Assembly: GCF_001571065.1 (NCBI RefSeq)
Contig: NZ_BCSW01000003.1
Location: forward strand, 84,517 to 148,516
DNA: 64,000 nucleotides
Direction: 5' to 3'
Source: Dietzia cinnamea NBRC 102147
GTDB lineage: Bacteria > Actinomycetota > Actinomycetes > Mycobacteriales > Mycobacteriaceae
Shown here piece by piece: positions 57,339 to 64,000 of the stretch. Position numbers and translations under genes: made by a program. Every line of letters starts with the position of its first letter. Position 1 is the stretch's first letter. Below the pieces are notes generated by a model. It searched no databases, was not told where the DNA came from, and saw only the letters and a program-made list of their open reading frames with translations.

Positions 57339-58079
57339 GTGAGCTCTCCCCCCGACGCCTCCCTGCAGGCCCCCCACGCTCCCCCTCGTGCGGACGCTCG
57401 GCGTGACGACTCCCTGCGCGACCGGAAGCGCCGCGCGACCCTCCTCGCCATCGAGGACGCCGCCACCGCGTTGGTCCTCGAGCACGGGTACGACGCGGTG
57501 ACGGTCGACCAGATCTGCGCGGCCGCCGAGGTCTCCAAGCGCACGTTCTTCAACTACGTCGCCTCCAAGGAGGCCGCGGTCATCGGCGCCAGCCCGCAGG
57601 ACGTCCCCGAGGCCGAGCGCGAAGACTTCCTTGACGGGGTCGATCCGGACGTCCCACGCGCGCTGATGCGGGTCTTTCTCGCAGGCTTCGCGGCCACCCG
57701 CATCGCGGACAGGGAGCAGACAGCCATGCTCGTCCAACGCCGGCGTGACATCTTCCGGGCCGAGCCGCAGCTCGGTGCTGCGCGGATGACCGCCTCGTAC
57801 CGGTTCCAGATCGAGCTCGTGGACCTCGTGTCCCGCCACCTCGACCGGCATCCGCGGCTGCGCCGACTGCCCGGGGTGAGCGCCGAGGCCGAGGCACGCG
57901 CGTGCGTCGCGCTCGTCGCCGCCTCGGGGAACCTCGGCATGGCCACCTGGCTGAACCGCGACTCCGCCTCCTTCGACGACCTCCACGCCGACTGCGCCAC
58001 AGCCCTGCGCCAGCTCGCCGTGCTCGTCGGCGAGCCCTCCTCCACCGCCATCACCACCGACGGGATCCCGCATGAGTGA
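57339..58079 (+). CDS. TetR-family transcriptional regulator
   Basis: Probable repressor of the downstream transporter, 246 residues. After ~28 disordered residues the TetR DNA-binding domain spans ~30-80: LLAIEDAATALVLEHGYDAV and TVDQICAAAEVSKRTFFNYV, the latter containing the recognition helix. The C-terminal ligand domain is all-helical and unassigned. Its stop overlaps the MFS gene start by 8 bp, so regulator and transporter share one mRNA, the classical self-regulated efflux layout. The inducer cannot be read from the sequence. Confidence 0.9.
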   Translation: MSSPPDASLQAPHAPPRADARRDDSLRDRKRRATLLAIEDAATALVLEHGYDAVTVDQICAAAEVSKRTFFNYVASKEAAVIGASPQDVPEAEREDFLDGVDPDVPRALMRVFLAGFAATRIADREQTAMLVQRRRDIFRAEPQLGAARMTASYRFQIELVDLVSRHLDRHPRLRRLPGVSAEAEARACVALVAASGNLGMATWLNRDSASFDDLHADCATALRQLAVLVGEPSSTAITTDGIPHE

Positions 58080-59661
58080 GACTGACATCCGCACCACCGC
58101 GGCACCGCCCGGTGCCGAGCGCCCCCTTACCCCGGCGCCGACGCCGCACAACGTCCCGCTGGTGTTCACTTCGCTGCTGCTGGGGATGCTCATCGTGTCC
58201 CTGGGGCAGATGATCTTCGCCACCGCGCTGCCCACGATCGTCGCCGACCTCGGCGGCGTCGACCGCATGAGCTGGGTCATCACCGTCTACCTGCTCACCA
58301 TGACGATCGGCCTGCCCGTGTACGGCAAGCTCGGGGACCAGATCGGCCGCAAGCCGCTGTTCGTCGCCGCCATCCTGCTGTTCTCGGCCGGTTCGCTACT
58401 CGGCGCTCTCGCCTCGAACATCGACCTGCTCATCGCTGCCCGTGCCGTCCAGGGTCTCGGCGGCGGCGGCCTCATGGTCCTGTCCCAGGCCATCGTCGCC
58501 GACGTCGTCCCCGCCCGACAGCGCGGACGGTACATGGGCGTCATGGGCGCCGTCTTCGGGCTGTCCTCCGTCCTCGGCCCGCTCCTCGGCGGATTCTTCA
58601 CCGAGGGGCCCGGCTGGCGGTGGGCGCTGTGGTTCAACCTCCCGGTGTGCCTGATCGCCCTCGTCGTGGCCGTCGTCTGGCTGCGCCTGCCCAACCGCGG
58701 GAGCGGACGCCGCACCGACTGGCCCGGCACGGTGCTCATGGCCATCAGCACCACCGCACTCATCCTTCTCTCGTCGTGGGGCGGCAACCGCTACGACTGG
58801 ACCGACCCGGTCATCCTCGGCATGGGCGCGCTGTTCCTCGTGTGCGCCGTGGCCTTCGTCCGGGTAGAGCGTCGTTCCCCTCACCCGCTGATCCCGATGA
58901 CGCTGTTCGCCGAGCGCAACTTCTCGGTCTCGACCGCCGCCGGGCTCCTGATCGGCGTAGCGATGTTCGGGTGCATGGCCTACCTGCCCACGTACATCCA
59001 GATGGTCCACGGTCTCGGCCCCACCGCGGCCGGCCTCATGATGATCCCCATGATGATCGGCATGATGGGCACGTCCATCGTCGTCGGCAACATCGTCAGC
59101 CGCACCGGCCGCTACAAGTGGTACCCCGTCGTCGGCACTCTCATCATGGCCGTCGGGCTCTGGTTCATCGGCTCGCTGCAGGCCGGTGACACCCTTGTCC
59201 ACCTGGGCGTGGTTCTCTTCGTGTTCGGTTTCGGGCTCGGCCTGTGCATGCAGCTGCTCGTGCTGATCGTCCAGAACGCGTTCCCCATCACCATGGTCGG
59301 CACCGCGACCGCGTCCAACAACTTCTTCCGCCAGATCGGCGGCACGATGGGTTCGGCCATCGTCGGTTCGCTGTTCGTCAGTCGGCTCGCCGATCTCATG
59401 AGCGAGCGCATCCCCGCCGCGGCGGCCCAGCTCGGACCCGAGGGCGCCCGGGTCGCCGAGACCTTCGCCCACGGGGCGGGTGCAAACTCCATGAGCCCGG
59501 AGATCCTGGCCGGGCTGCCGGGTCCCCTGCACGACGCGATCGTCGGGGCGTACAACGACGCCCTGGTGCCGATCTACCACATCGTCGTCCCGCTCATCCT
59601 CGTCGCGACCGTGCTGCTGCTGTTCGTCCGCGAGGACACCCTCAAGGAGACGGTCGACTGA
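58072..59661 (+). CDS. DHA2-family MFS drug/proton antiporter (EmrB/QacA type)
   Basis: Fourteen-helix proton-coupled exporter, 529 residues. The family blocks are LGQMIFATALPTIVADLGG (~44-62, motif D1 with the helix-1 acidic residue), YGKLGDQIGRKPLFV (motif A, ~83-97), RAVQGLGGGGLMVLSQAIV (motif B) and GLSSVLGPLLGGFF (motif C, antiporter). Helices are separated by short loops, with a larger loop near residue 455. It is translated with TetR. Substrates are unknown; toxic organic compounds are typical. Confidence 0.92.
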   Translation: MSETDIRTTAAPPGAERPLTPAPTPHNVPLVFTSLLLGMLIVSLGQMIFATALPTIVADLGGVDRMSWVITVYLLTMTIGLPVYGKLGDQIGRKPLFVAAILLFSAGSLLGALASNIDLLIAARAVQGLGGGGLMVLSQAIVADVVPARQRGRYMGVMGAVFGLSSVLGPLLGGFFTEGPGWRWALWFNLPVCLIALVVAVVWLRLPNRGSGRRTDWPGTVLMAISTTALILLSSWGGNRYDWTDPVILGMGALFLVCAVAFVRVERRSPHPLIPMTLFAERNFSVSTAAGLLIGVAMFGCMAYLPTYIQMVHGLGPTAAGLMMIPMMIGMMGTSIVVGNIVSRTGRYKWYPVVGTLIMAVGLWFIGSLQAGDTLVHLGVVLFVFGFGLGLCMQLLVLIVQNAFPITMVGTATASNNFFRQIGGTMGSAIVGSLFVSRLADLMSERIPAAAAQLGPEGARVAETFAHGAGANSMSPEILAGLPGPLHDAIVGAYNDALVPIYHIVVPLILVATVLLLFVREDTLKETVD

Positions 59662-59720
59662 CCGTCCACGAGGCGCGCCCATCGGTGCGCCCTTCGGCCG
59701 CGGTCCGCCGCCCTCACCCC

Positions 59721-59765
59721 CTCACCCCCGTGCCCGCGCTCACCGCGCGCCGGCGCGGGGGTGAG
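59721..59765 (+). terminator. Stem-loop after the MFS gene
   Basis: Arms 59721-59730 and 59756-59765 pair perfectly over 10 bp, 60 bp after the MFS stop, and a further GC-rich inner region can pair. It probably ends the tetR-MFS transcript before the thioesterase promoter. Confidence 0.55.
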
Positions 59766-59819
59766 GAGTCCGATACGGGATCCGTACGCACGACACACGG
59801 CCCCGTCACGCGGCGTCAC

Positions 59820-59825
59820 TAGCGT
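59820..59825 (+). promoter_or_regulatory. -10 box (TAGCGT) of a leaderless thioesterase promoter
   Basis: TAGCGT matches TANNNT and lies 7 nt before the GTG start at 59833. Confidence 0.5.
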
Positions 59826-59832
59826 CCGACGA

Positions 59833-60813
59833 GTGACCACGCTTCACCTCACCGCTCCCGACCACACCGCCTCCCACCAGACCGTGCTGCGGTTCCTGGC
59901 CGCCCCGACCGACGTCGGGACGGGTACCCAGGTCCATACCGGCCGCATCCTCGAGTGGATCGACAAGGCCGCCTACGCGCTGGCCGCGGGATGGTCGGGT
60001 GGGTACGCCGTCACGGCCTACGTCGGCAACGTCCGTTTCTCCCGCCCGATCGCCTCCGGGGACCTCGTGGAGGTGTCCGCCCGGCTCGTGCACACGGGCA
60101 CCTCCTCCATGCACATCCAGTGCGACGTCCGCGCCTGCGATCCCGCACGCCCCGGGTACCGGCACTGCGCCGAGTGCCTGGTCGTCTTCATCGCCGTCCG
60201 CGACGGCGCGCCCACCCCGGTCCCCGCCTGGCGGCCCGCCTCGAGCCTGGAGATCCACGAGTCCGACGAGGCGGTCATGCGCATCGGGCTGCGCAAGGAC
60301 ATCGAGCGCGCGATGGCGCAGCAGGTCTACTCCGAGGCCGGCACCGCCCCGCGATCGACGCTGCGCCTGCTCGCCGCCCCCTCGGACGTCAACTGGGGAG
60401 GCAACGCCCACGGTGGACGGATCATGGCGTGGATCGATGACGCGGCGAACCTGTGCGCGGCCCAGTGGTCGGGTACCCCGTGTACCTCGGTGTACGCGGG
60501 CGGGGTGCGCTTCTACCATCCGGTACGGATCGGGGACGTGGTGGAGGTGGAGGCCCGCCTGCTGCACACCGGCCACGAGACCATGCACGTCTCCGTGCAC
60601 GTGCGCTCCGGGGCGGCCACCTCGTCCGCCCGCACGCTCAGCACGCACTGCCTCACCGTCTGCGCCGCCCTGGGCGCGGACGGGCGCCCCACCCCGGTCG
60701 CGCGGTGGTCCCCCGTGTCCGCCGAGGACCACGCCCTGGACGCCCACGCACGCGACCTCGTCCGGCTGCGGGCGCGGGGACGGTCCTCGAGGCGGGCGCC
60801 CGCCTCGAGCTGA
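59833..60813 (+). CDS. Double-hotdog acyl-CoA thioesterase
   Basis: Predicted acyl-CoA hydrolase of the cytosolic BACH/YciA type, 326 residues, made of two similar hotdog domains: ~5-150 (FLAAPTDVGTGTQVHTGRIL, YAVTAYVGNVRFSRPI) and ~175-310 (LLAAPSDVNWGGNAHGGRIM, TSVYAGGVRFYHPV). Domain 2 has the catalytic-type Asn and Gly-rich NAHGG, while domain 1 has QVHTG. A tandem arrangement in one chain is usual for the class. It lies between the MFS gene and tRNA-Glu copy 2; its chain-length preference is unknown. Confidence 0.85.
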   Translation: MTTLHLTAPDHTASHQTVLRFLAAPTDVGTGTQVHTGRILEWIDKAAYALAAGWSGGYAVTAYVGNVRFSRPIASGDLVEVSARLVHTGTSSMHIQCDVRACDPARPGYRHCAECLVVFIAVRDGAPTPVPAWRPASSLEIHESDEAVMRIGLRKDIERAMAQQVYSEAGTAPRSTLRLLAAPSDVNWGGNAHGGRIMAWIDDAANLCAAQWSGTPCTSVYAGGVRFYHPVRIGDVVEVEARLLHTGHETMHVSVHVRSGAATSSARTLSTHCLTVCAALGADGRPTPVARWSPVSAEDHALDAHARDLVRLRARGRSSRRAPASS

Positions 60814-60833
60814 GCGATGCCCGAAATGCGGAA

Positions 60834-60862
60834 GACGCCCGGAGCGATGTGCTCCGGGCGTC
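60834..60862. terminator. Bidirectional terminator between thioesterase and tRNA-Glu copy 2
   Basis: Perfect 12-bp stem (60834-60845 with 60851-60862) and 5-nt loop, 10 bp from the tRNA 3' end and 20 bp from the thioesterase stop. Confidence 0.8.
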
Positions 60863-60871
60863 GTCACGGTG

Positions 60872-60944
60872 TACCCCCGATGGGATTCGAACCCACGCTA
60901 CCGCCGTGAGAGGGCGGCGTCCTAGGCCGCTAGACGACGGGGGC
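60872..60944 (-). tRNA. tRNA-Glu (anticodon CTC), copy 2
   Basis: Identical over 73 nt to copy 1. It has no obvious promoter of its own and lies 53 bp downstream of tRNA-Gln on the same strand, so both are probably cut from one precursor. Confidence 0.95.
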
Positions 60945-60997
60945 TAGGACACGGATCCACAGGGGATCCGCTGTGAGCACTCGCGTGGAGCACTCCG

Positions 60998-61069
60998 CTG
61001 GCCTACCAGGACTCGAACCTAGAACGGCTGAACCAGAATCAGCTGTGTTGCCAATTACACCATAGGCCA
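60998..61069 (-). tRNA. tRNA-Gln (anticodon CTG)
   Basis: 72 nt on the minus strand. Acceptor TGGCCTA/TAGGCCA, anticodon stem GCTGA/TCAGC with loop TTCTGGT, T-arm GGTTCGAGTCC, discriminator G. Its position between gltX and tRNA-Glu is functionally sensible. A -10-like TAGTCT lies at 61109-61114. Confidence 0.95.
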
Positions 61070-61180
61070 CTATTTTCACTTCTCCGCCGCTCTTCAGCGA
61101 CCTCGAAGAGACTACCAAACCTCTGTGGGTGAATAGCAAATCGCCTGGTCAGTGGCCTCGTTTCTTCGACGGCTGGATTC

Positions 61181-61213
61181 GGCCACGCCCGTCATCCGTC
61201 GACGGGCGCGGCC
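61181..61213 (-). terminator. Terminator after gltX
   Basis: Arms 61181-61193 and 61201-61213 form a 13-bp stem with one G-T wobble and a 7-nt loop, beginning 8 bp after the gltX stop. Confidence 0.7.
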
Positions 61214-61220
61214 GCTCTCA

Positions 61221-62705
61221 TCAGCCGGCGACCGGTGCCGAGCGGAGACGGGACAGCGTCGCCTCACGGCCGAGCAGCTCGATGGACTCGAACAGCGGGG
61301 GCGAGATGTGCGAACCCGTCACCGCCACCCGGACCGGGCCGTAGGCCTTGCGCGGCTTGATGCCCAGGCCGTCCACCAGGGCCCCGGACAGCGCGGCCTC
61401 GATGGCGGGCGCCGTCCACTTCTCGAGAGAGCCGAGGGCGGCGATCGCCGCGTCGACGACCTCACGCGACCCGGGCTTGAGGTTCTTGGCCGCGGACTGC
61501 GGGTCCACCGTGAACTCCGACTCGTCCACCAGCAGGAAGCGGATCAGCTTCCAGGCGTCCGACAGAACCACGATGCGGGTCTGTAGCAACTCCGCCACGA
61601 CCGCCCACCGTTGCTGGTCGAAGTCCTCCGGCAGCGTCAGTCCGTCCTGGGCCGGGTGGGCGACGAGGTACTCGCGCAGACGCCGTGCGAACTCGTCGGT
61701 CGGCAGCTGCCGGATGTGCTCGGCGTTGATCGCGTCGGCCTTCTTCTGGTCGAAGCGGGCCGGGTTCGCGTTGACCTGCCGGACGTCGAAGGCGTCGACC
61801 ATCTCCTGGAGTGAGAACACGTCGCGGTCCTCTGACAGGCCCCACCCGAGCAGCGCCAGGTAATTGAGCAGGCCCTCGGGCAGCATGCCTCGGTCCCGGT
61901 GCAGGAAGAGGTCCGACTCGGGGTCGCGTTTCGAGAGCTTCTTGTTGCCCTCACCCATGACGAACGGCAGGTGACCGAACTCGGGCACACCGTCGGCCAC
62001 GCCGATGCGCTCGAGGGCGCGGTACAGGGCGATCTGCCGCGGGGTGGAGCTGAGCAGGTCCTCGCCGCGCAGGACGTGCGTGATCTTCATGAGGGCGTCG
62101 TCGACGGGGTTGACCAGCGTGTAGAGCGGGATCCCGTTGGCGCGGGTGAGCGCGAAGTCGGGGACCGTGCCGGCCTTGAAGGTCGTCTCGCCGCGGACGA
62201 GGTCGTTCCAGGACAGGTCCTCGTCCGGCATCCGCAGGCGGATCACCGCTCCGCGACCCTCGTCGCGGAAGGCCTGCTTCTGCTCCTCGGTGAGGTCGCG
62301 GTCGTACCCGTCGTAGCCGAGCTTGGGGTCGCGTCCGGCCGCCCGGTGCCGGGCCTCTACCTCCTCGGGGGTGGAGAAGGACTCGTAGGCCTCCCCCGCA
62401 TCGATGAGCCGGCGCACGACGTCGAGGTGCAACTCACGCCGCTCCGACTGGCGGTACGGCGCGTACGGACCGCCGACCTCGGGCCCCTCGTCCCAGTCCA
62501 ATCCGAGCCACCGCAGCGCGTCGAGGATCGCCTGGTAGGACTCCTCGGAGTCGCGCGCGGCGTCGGTGTCCTCGATCCGGAAGACGAACGTCCCACCCGT
62601 GTGCCGGGCGTGCGCCCAGTTGAACAGTGCCGTCCGCACGAGCCCCACGTGGGGTGTGCCGGTGGGCGACGGACAGAAGCGGACGCGGACATCGGAGGCT
62701 GTCAT
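61221..62705 (-). CDS. gltX: Glutamyl-tRNA synthetase
   Basis: Charges tRNA-Glu and, in bacteria without GlnRS, also misloads tRNA-Gln for correction by GatCAB. The 494-residue class I enzyme has the HIGH-type motif [20 protein letters not shown] (~10-29), [35 protein letters not shown] and the KMSKS-type KLSKRDPES (~265). ATG 62705 is preferred because a -10 box is positioned for leaderless expression; ATG 62714 is an alternative. It lies directly upstream of its two candidate tRNA substrates. Confidence 0.97.
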   Translation of the reverse strand: MTASDVRVRFCPSPTGTPHVGLVRTALFNWAHARHTGGTFVFRIEDTDAARDSEESYQAILDALRWLGLDWDEGPEVGGPYAPYRQSERRELHLDVVRRLIDAGEAYESFSTPEEVEARHRAAGRDPKLGYDGYDRDLTEEQKQAFRDEGRGAVIRLRMPDEDLSWNDLVRGETTFKAGTVPDFALTRANGIPLYTLVNPVDDALMKITHVLRGEDLLSSTPRQIALYRALERIGVADGVPEFGHLPFVMGEGNKKLSKRDPESDLFLHRDRGMLPEGLLNYLALLGWGLSEDRDVFSLQEMVDAFDVRQVNANPARFDQKKADAINAEHIRQLPTDEFARRLREYLVAHPAQDGLTLPEDFDQQRWAVVAELLQTRIVVLSDAWKLIRFLLVDESEFTVDPQSAAKNLKPGSREVVDAAIAALGSLEKWTAPAIEAALSGALVDGLGIKPRKAYGPVRVAVTGSHISPPLFESIELLGREATLSRLRSAPVAG

Positions 62706-62712
62706 GAGGCCC

Positions 62713-62718
62713 ATCCTA
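62713..62718 (-). promoter_or_regulatory. -10 box (TAGGAT) of a leaderless gltX promoter
   Basis: TAGGAT on the minus strand is 7 nt before ATG 62705, placing the transcript start at or next to the start codon. Confidence 0.5.
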
Positions 62719-62833
62719 GAGACGGTCCCGGCTCGCACCCCCGTCGAGGACCGGCCTAGGATCAGCGGGTACCCGTGGCAGGCGCCTGCAGGACGGCGCC
62801 CCACGGACCGAACCGAGTCGAGGGAGGCGAGCC

Positions 62834-63964
62834 GTGGCGTCAGGGCTCCACCCCGACGTCGGACGACCAGTCACAGCCCCGGACTTCCTGCTCTCGCGGC
62901 CGACCGGCTCGCTGCGCACGCAGGGCGCCCTCGCCGCGTTCACCGATCCCGCCGACGCCGCACTGGCCCTTCGTTCGGGCTCCTGCGGACTCGTAGTGGG
63001 TGCGATCGGTTTCGAGCCGGACGCACCGGCCGCGCTCGTGGAGCCCGACGTCGTGGTGCGCACCGACGGCCCGCTCGAGCCGCCTGCGTATTTCCGCGCG
63101 ATGCGGACCCGCGCCCACATCGCCGAGGAGGTGCCCACGGCGGCAGAGCACCGGGCGCGTGTCGCGACCGCGATCGCGGGCGTGCGCGCCGGTGAATTCG
63201 ACAAGGTGGTGTTGGCCCGCGCGGTGCGACTAGCGGCGGACGAGCCGATCGATCCCCACGCGGTGTGCGCCGCCCTCATCGACTCGAGCCCCTCGGCCGA
63301 CGGGTATCTCGTCGACCTCTCCCCCGCCGGCGGTCGCTACTCGGGCCGCGTCCTGGTGGGTTCCAGTCCCGAATTGCTCGTCCGTCGCCGGGGTGACCTG
63401 GTGGAGTGCCACCCGTTGGCCGGATCCGCGCCCCGTTCCGCTGACCCCGCCGCCGACCAGGCCGCGGGCCGCGCGCTGCGGGCCTCCGGGAAGGATGCCT
63501 CCGAGCACGCCTTCGTCGTGGACTCGCTGGCCCGGTCACTCGGGCCGGTGTGCACCGACCTGGAGATCCCCGAGCACCCTTCGTTGACGTCGACCCGGGA
63601 GATGTGGCACCTCGGGACCCGGATCCGGGGGCGCATCGCCGACCCCAGGACCACCGCTCTGGACCTGGCCCTGGCCGTCCACCCCACCCCCGCGGTGTGC
63701 GGCACGCCGACGGACGCGGCCCGCCGCCTCATCGCGGGGATCGAGGGCGACCGGGGGTTCTACGCAGGTGCGGTCGGGTGGTCCGACTCCGGCGGTGACG
63801 GCGACTGGATGGTCACCATCCGGTGCGTCGAGATCGACGCGGACCGCGCCGGGGCCGTCGCCTGGGCCGGGGGCGGGCTCGTCTCCGACTCCCAGCCCGA
63901 CGACGAGGTAGCGGAGACCGGGGCCAAGCTGCGGACAGTCCTGCGGGCGGTCGGCGCCGCGTAG
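62834..63964 (+). CDS. Isochorismate synthase (MenF/EntC/DhbC family)
   Basis: Chorismate-binding-family enzyme that makes isochorismate for menaquinone or siderophore synthesis. The 376-residue product shows [12 protein letters not shown] (~123), [11 protein letters not shown] (~195-205), [12 protein letters not shown] (~257), [10 protein letters not shown] (~279) and GFYAGAVGW (~305), covering the Mg-binding and active-site regions. GAGGGAGG precedes GTG 62834. It is divergent from gltX. No menD, entB or other pathway gene is visible, so menaquinone versus salicylate/siderophore use is undecided. Confidence 0.9.
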   Translation: MASGLHPDVGRPVTAPDFLLSRPTGSLRTQGALAAFTDPADAALALRSGSCGLVVGAIGFEPDAPAALVEPDVVVRTDGPLEPPAYFRAMRTRAHIAEEVPTAAEHRARVATAIAGVRAGEFDKVVLARAVRLAADEPIDPHAVCAALIDSSPSADGYLVDLSPAGGRYSGRVLVGSSPELLVRRRGDLVECHPLAGSAPRSADPAADQAAGRALRASGKDASEHAFVVDSLARSLGPVCTDLEIPEHPSLTSTREMWHLGTRIRGRIADPRTTALDLALAVHPTPAVCGTPTDAARRLIAGIEGDRGFYAGAVGWSDSGGDGDWMVTIRCVEIDADRAGAVAWAGGGLVSDSQPDDEVAETGAKLRTVLRAVGAA

Positions 63965-64000
63965 GCCACCGGAGGCCGGGCCCGCCCCGGCGCAGCCTAG

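Larger units (their letters stand above)
57092..60944. repeat. Direct repeats flanking the TetR-MFS-thioesterase cassette
   Basis: Two direct repeats: 57092-57219 and 60820-60944. Each contains an identical 74-bp block covering a complete tRNA-Glu (57146-57219 and 60871-60944), a diverged terminator of 37-40 bp, and an identical 14-mer CCCGAAATGCGGAA (57092-57105 and 60820-60833). The cassette of three genes lies between them. Confidence 0.75.

Noticed and set aside
57121..57342. Short reading frame through tRNA-Glu copy 1 (and the similar one at 60453-60947)
   Set aside because: The shared peptide DGIRTHATAVRGR is the known artefact of translating tRNA-Glu antisense.

Overview
The window is a GC-rich (roughly 70 percent by eye) actinobacterial chromosome segment with many GTG starts, frequent GTGA/ATGA/TGATG stop-start overlaps and several promoters whose -10 box lies 6-7 nt before the start codon (leaderless mRNAs). 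Gene content and order follow, from memory, the Mycobacterium tuberculosis Rv2868c-Rv2992c interval. This points to the Mycobacteriales (Corynebacteriales), outside Mycobacterium itself: the HU protein has no Lys-rich tail and the PDIM lipid locus is absent. A genus such as Dietzia is possible but not demonstrated.

Layout. 1-8650: dxr and a truncated rip1/rseP, a DUF2631 membrane protein, rlmN, a LapA-domain protein, cdsA, frr, pyrH, tsf and rpsB (MEP isoprenoid pathway, intramembrane proteolysis, phospholipid synthesis and translation). 9067-20282: a secreted M23-type protein, xerC, dprA-yifB/comM-yraN, DUF2469-rnhB-lepB, rplS, trmD-rimM-khpA-rpsP and ffh. 20347-24645: the nitrogen-control operon amtB-glnB-glnD, preceded by a good GlnR box. 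24811-36758: ftsY, then a plus-strand sdhCAB operon and a small XRE-type gene lying between ftsY and smc, then smc-acyP-osmC-mutM-rnc-DUF177. 36782-46055: sepIVA, coaD-rsmD-recG-DAK2 kinase, a crotonase, ung, gamma carbonic anhydrase and thiL. 46168-56190: DUF3515, ddl, gpsA, cofC-ppk1-mutT1, hupB, leuCD and a divergent IclR regulator. 56217-63964: an orphan Tat lipoprotein, tRNA-Glu, a TetR-MFS-thioesterase cassette, a second identical tRNA-Glu, tRNA-Gln, gltX and an isochorismate synthase.

How the genes work together. Several neighbourhoods are functional units. SRP (ffh) and its receptor (ftsY) flank the ammonium transport/PII/adenylyltransferase operon. RNase III, MutM, SMC and AcyP are translationally coupled. 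CofC, PPK1 and MutT1 form an overlapping operon linking F420, polyphosphate and nucleotide sanitation. GltX sits upstream of tRNA-Gln and tRNA-Glu, the two tRNAs a non-discriminating GluRS would charge.

Most of the window is conserved housekeeping DNA and I found no convincing new multi-gene system. The parts most worth follow-up are the TetR-MFS-thioesterase cassette bounded by direct repeats containing a complete tRNA-Glu gene, the sdhCAB plus XRE insertion between smc and ftsY, the GlnR box, the roughly 265-nt rpsB leader, and a group of leaderless promoters. The only stretch over 300 bp without a gene is 8651-9066, which holds the rpsB promoter and leader.
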